A stretch of DNA of 23,778 bases from contig JACQXP010000246.1 of NCBI GenBank assembly GCA_016208645.1, forward strand, positions 1 to 23,778. Direction: 5' to 3'. The notes under the pieces are model-generated. The model saw nothing but the letters and a program-made list of their open reading frames with translations. It did no database searches and was not told the DNA's origin. This document shows positions 21,882 to 23,778 of this stretch, piece by piece (the first letter of the stretch is position 1; the number at the start of each line of letters is the position of its first letter). Source of the DNA: Candidatus Methylomirabilota bacterium. Its GTDB lineage: Bacteria > Methylomirabilota > Methylomirabilia > Methylomirabilales > 2-02-FULL-66-22. The position numbers and the translations under genes were made by a program.

Positions 21882-21901
21882 CCCTGGATGGAGGGAGCGC
21901 C

Positions 21902-22423
21902 GTGCGTGTCGAAGACCTGAAGCACAGGATCCGGGGCATCCCCGATTTTCCGAAGCCAGGCATCCTCTTCCGGGATATCACGCCGCTGCTCTCCGACGGC
22001 CAAGCCTTCCGTCAGGCCATTGATTACATCGGAGGGCGGTACCTGGACAAGCACATTGACGTGGTGGTGGGGGTGGAGGCCCGCGGGTTCATCATGGGGG
22101 CCGCCCTGGCGTACAAGCTCCAGGCGGGAAACATCTTGATCCGCAAGTCGGGCAAACTGCCCTACAAGACCCACCGGACGACCTATGCCCTGGAATACGG
22201 GACCGACTCGCTGGAGATCCACCAGGACGCCATCAAGTCGGGGCAGCGGGTCCTGGTCGCGGACGATCTCCTGGCCACGGGCGGCACGATCTCTGCCGCG
22301 GTGGACCTGGTGAAACAGCTCGGCGGCGAGATCGTGGAATTGGCGTTCCTCATCGAGCTCACGGCCTTGAAGGGTCGTGAAAAGCTGAAGGAGCACTCCG
22401 TCTTCTCGCTCATTCAATATTGA
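21902..22423 (+). CDS. apt: Adenine phosphoribosyltransferase
   Basis: 173 residues, the family norm. IRGIPDFPKPGILFRDITPLL (10-30) is the APRT-specific opening, VVVGVEARGFIMGAALAYKL (54-73) holds the adenine-site residues, and RKSGKLPYKTHRTTYALEYG follows. VLVADDLLATGGTISAAV (117-134) is the PRPP-binding loop. It makes AMP from adenine and PRPP in purine salvage. Translation starts at GTG 21902 behind GGAGGGAG (21890-21897). In-frame codons further upstream run through the leader hairpins and are not coding. No promoter fits between the terminator-like hairpin and the start, so the transcript probably reads through it. Confidence 0.95.
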   Translation: MRVEDLKHRIRGIPDFPKPGILFRDITPLLSDGQAFRQAIDYIGGRYLDKHIDVVVGVEARGFIMGAALAYKLQAGNILIRKSGKLPYKTHRTTYALEYGTDSLEIHQDAIKSGQRVLVADDLLATGGTISAAVDLVKQLGGEIVELAFLIELTALKGREKLKEHSVFSLIQY

Positions 22424-22453
22424 TGTGGCCCGCGTCCACGGGCGTCAGGTTGT

Positions 22454-22530
22454 GGCCCTGTAGTTCAGATGGATAGAACGAGGGCGTCCTAAGCCCTGCG
22501 TCGGGGGTTCGAGTCCCTCCAGGGCCACCA
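22454..22530 (+). tRNA. tRNA-Arg (anticodon CCT)
   Basis: 77-nt cloverleaf. The acceptor GGCCCTG (22454-22460) pairs with CAGGGCC (22520-22526), the D stem is GTTC/GAAC, and the anticodon stem AGGGC/GCCCT holds the loop GTCCTAA, giving CCT. The T arm is GGGGG-TTCGAGT-CCCTC with one G-U pair, and the 3' ACCA is encoded. It reads AGG. It begins 30 nt after the apt stop. Confidence 0.95.
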
Positions 22531-22611
22531 CGAAGTTCCTCTCGTGCTGGCACGTTCCCGTGGCCGATGGGGTGCATTGCCGTCTCACGCGGAGAGCATG
22601 GGGACCTCGGT

Positions 22612-23295
22612 ATGACGAGCACGATCAGCAAACAGGAAATGCGGCGAAACCCCCTCGTCGAGTGGCTGGTGGTGACGGTGCGATTCGTCCAGGCACGCCG
22701 GACGGCCGTGTTGGCCGCCCTGGTTGCGCTGGGTCTCCTCGCCGCCGCCGGCTATGGTTTTTGGTGGTATCAGCAGCGACGCGAAGACGAGGCATCGCGT
22801 GCCCTGGCCGGAGCCCATGCCACATTGCGCGGCGACCAGCCGGGAAGCCCGGGAAATCGCGAGGACGCGATGAAGCGCTTTCGGGAAATCGCGCAGCAGT
22901 ACGGGGGCACCCCAAGCGCGGAGGAGAGCCAGATCGCCCTGGGCAACCTCCAGTTCGAGGCGGGGAAGATGGACGACGCCGTTGGGAGCTTCGAGGAATA
23001 CCTGACAACATACCCCCGAGGTCGGTTCAGAGTCATGGCGGGACTCGGCAAAGCCTATGCCCAAGAGGCCAAGGCCGATCTCCAGGGAGCGGCCAAGACG
23101 CTCTCGGAACTCCTGGACCGGGACAAGGATGACCCGCTTTCGGGCGAGGCGTACATGGCCCTGGCGCGCATGTACGAGGGCCTCAAGAAGCCCGACGAGG
23201 CCATGCGAGTCTATGGGCAGGTGGTGGAGCGGTTCAGCCAGACTCAGTGGGCGCAGCACGCCTTACAGCGGATGAGTGCCCTCAAGACGAAATAG
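22612..23295 (+). CDS. Membrane-anchored tetratricopeptide-repeat protein (YfgM/TPR_21-like)
   Basis: 227 residues from ATG 22612. A short cytoplasmic segment (1-29) precedes one transmembrane helix (about 31-52, TAVLAALVALGLLAAAGYGF), so the rest is probably periplasmic. TPR-like helical pairs follow: EDAMKRFREIAQQYGGTPSA, ALGNLQFEAGKMDDAVGSFE, and AYMALARMYEGLKKPDEAMR near the end. The topology of one N-terminal helix plus soluble TPRs resembles YfgM, an envelope chaperone partner of the Sec/PpiD system; the actual partner is unknown. An in-frame ATG at 22567 would add 15 residues with no ribosome-binding site, so I prefer 22612, although its own site is also weak. It starts 81 nt after tRNA-Arg. 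Confidence 0.8.
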   Translation: MTSTISKQEMRRNPLVEWLVVTVRFVQARRTAVLAALVALGLLAAAGYGFWWYQQRREDEASRALAGAHATLRGDQPGSPGNREDAMKRFREIAQQYGGTPSAEESQIALGNLQFEAGKMDDAVGSFEEYLTTYPRGRFRVMAGLGKAYAQEAKADLQGAAKTLSELLDRDKDDPLSGEAYMALARMYEGLKKPDEAMRVYGQVVERFSQTQWAQHALQRMSALKTK

Positions 23296-23778
23296 GCCCT
23301 GCGCTTTCCCCGCCGCACGTTGCCTCCCGGAAACTTCGCCAACCCCCACCTCGCGCCAATTGGCGGAACATCCCTAACGCGAAAGCCAATACTCTTCGTA
23401 TAAAAATCAATGATAATATATAGTTACGAGGATTACTTCCAGCAAGTCGGAATGGTATGATGGACAAGCAGGAAGCTCAATGCTATTCATAACCCGCGAT
23501 CTACCTGGTCGTTTTCTCAGGGTTGGTGGTCTACACGATATTGGGAGGTGTGACTGAGGGGCGCTGGTGGTGTGATGGCCGGTTTCGGATACAGCGTATC
23601 AGGACTGGACCCGGTGCGATCGCCGGGGGATCGGATGACGATTTGATGGGCCCGAAGCTCCATTGCACAACATATCAAACGGGCAATCGCAAATTCAGGA
23701 AGAAGCCAGCGGGTCGGCCTAATGACGGAATGCCGACAGGATTGATGAAAGGGCAAGATTCCGATGAGGGATCATTCA
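23296..23778. other. No recognisable gene (483 nt at the window end)
   Basis: After the TPR gene the composition changes. An AT-rich stretch (about 23385-23425, with tataaaaatca and gataatatatag) is followed by mixed sequence without a long, family-like reading frame. The AT-rich stretch could be a promoter region for something beyond the window, but I see no -35/-10 pair with proper spacing. A 79-codon frame on the - strand (23517-23756) is not convincing as a protein. Confidence 0.5.

Noticed and set aside
21738..21901. Known purine riboswitch upstream of apt
   Set aside because: I could not find the conserved three-way-junction core. The leader is reported only as an unassigned structured region.
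23517..23756. 79-codon frame on the - strand at the window end
   Set aside because: There is no ribosome-binding site, no family resemblance and irregular composition.

Overview
The window is a stretch of high-GC chromosomal DNA from a bacterium, almost certainly Gram-negative. It carries Sec-exported peptide-binding proteins, a SPOR-domain envelope protein, an isoaspartyl methyltransferase beside surE, and an HU/IHF-type protein beside a small MerR regulator. Gene order and the abundant short-period intergenic repeats resemble uncultured Deltaproteobacteria-like or NC10/Rokubacteria (Methylomirabilota) genomes. That placement is inference from memory and is not proven here. Nearly every gene is on the + strand. 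Only rpmB is on the - strand.

Layout. Bases 1-2600 hold the end of a Sua5/TsaC-type threonylcarbamoyl-AMP synthase and a full-length bifunctional (p)ppGpp synthetase/hydrolase. Bases 2604-5117 hold rpmB and recG among three different short-period repeat arrays; recG is damaged at its 3' end. Bases 5137-7390 are a tightly overlapping rsmD-coaD-aminotransferase cluster. Bases 7482-16681 encode peptide uptake: a DppA-like binding protein with two permeases, then an OppA-like binding protein with two permeases, then one pair of ATPases (DppD/DppF type) that may serve both sets. Bases 16768-19882 hold miaB, a SPOR protein behind a good sigma70-type promoter, an HU/IHF protein and a MerR-type regulator. 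Bases 19921-22530 hold tRNA-Pro(GGG), surE, pcm, tRNA-Pro(CGG), apt and tRNA-Arg(CCT). A membrane-anchored TPR protein follows, and the last 480 bases have no recognisable gene.

The genes are mostly housekeeping: translation (rsmD, miaB, rpmB, tRNAs, Sua5), stress and stationary phase (rel, surE, pcm), cofactor and purine salvage (coaD, apt), DNA repair (recG) and peptide import. The unusual content lies between the genes. There are five arrays of degenerate 7- or 8-bp units with unrelated sequences. Two are built as inverted halves, and two are translated as part of the N-terminus of a permease. A pair of related GC-rich hairpins each precedes a peptide-binding-protein gene. A structured leader ending in a terminator-like hairpin lies directly before apt. 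I saw no CRISPR array, transposase, prophage or defence gene.
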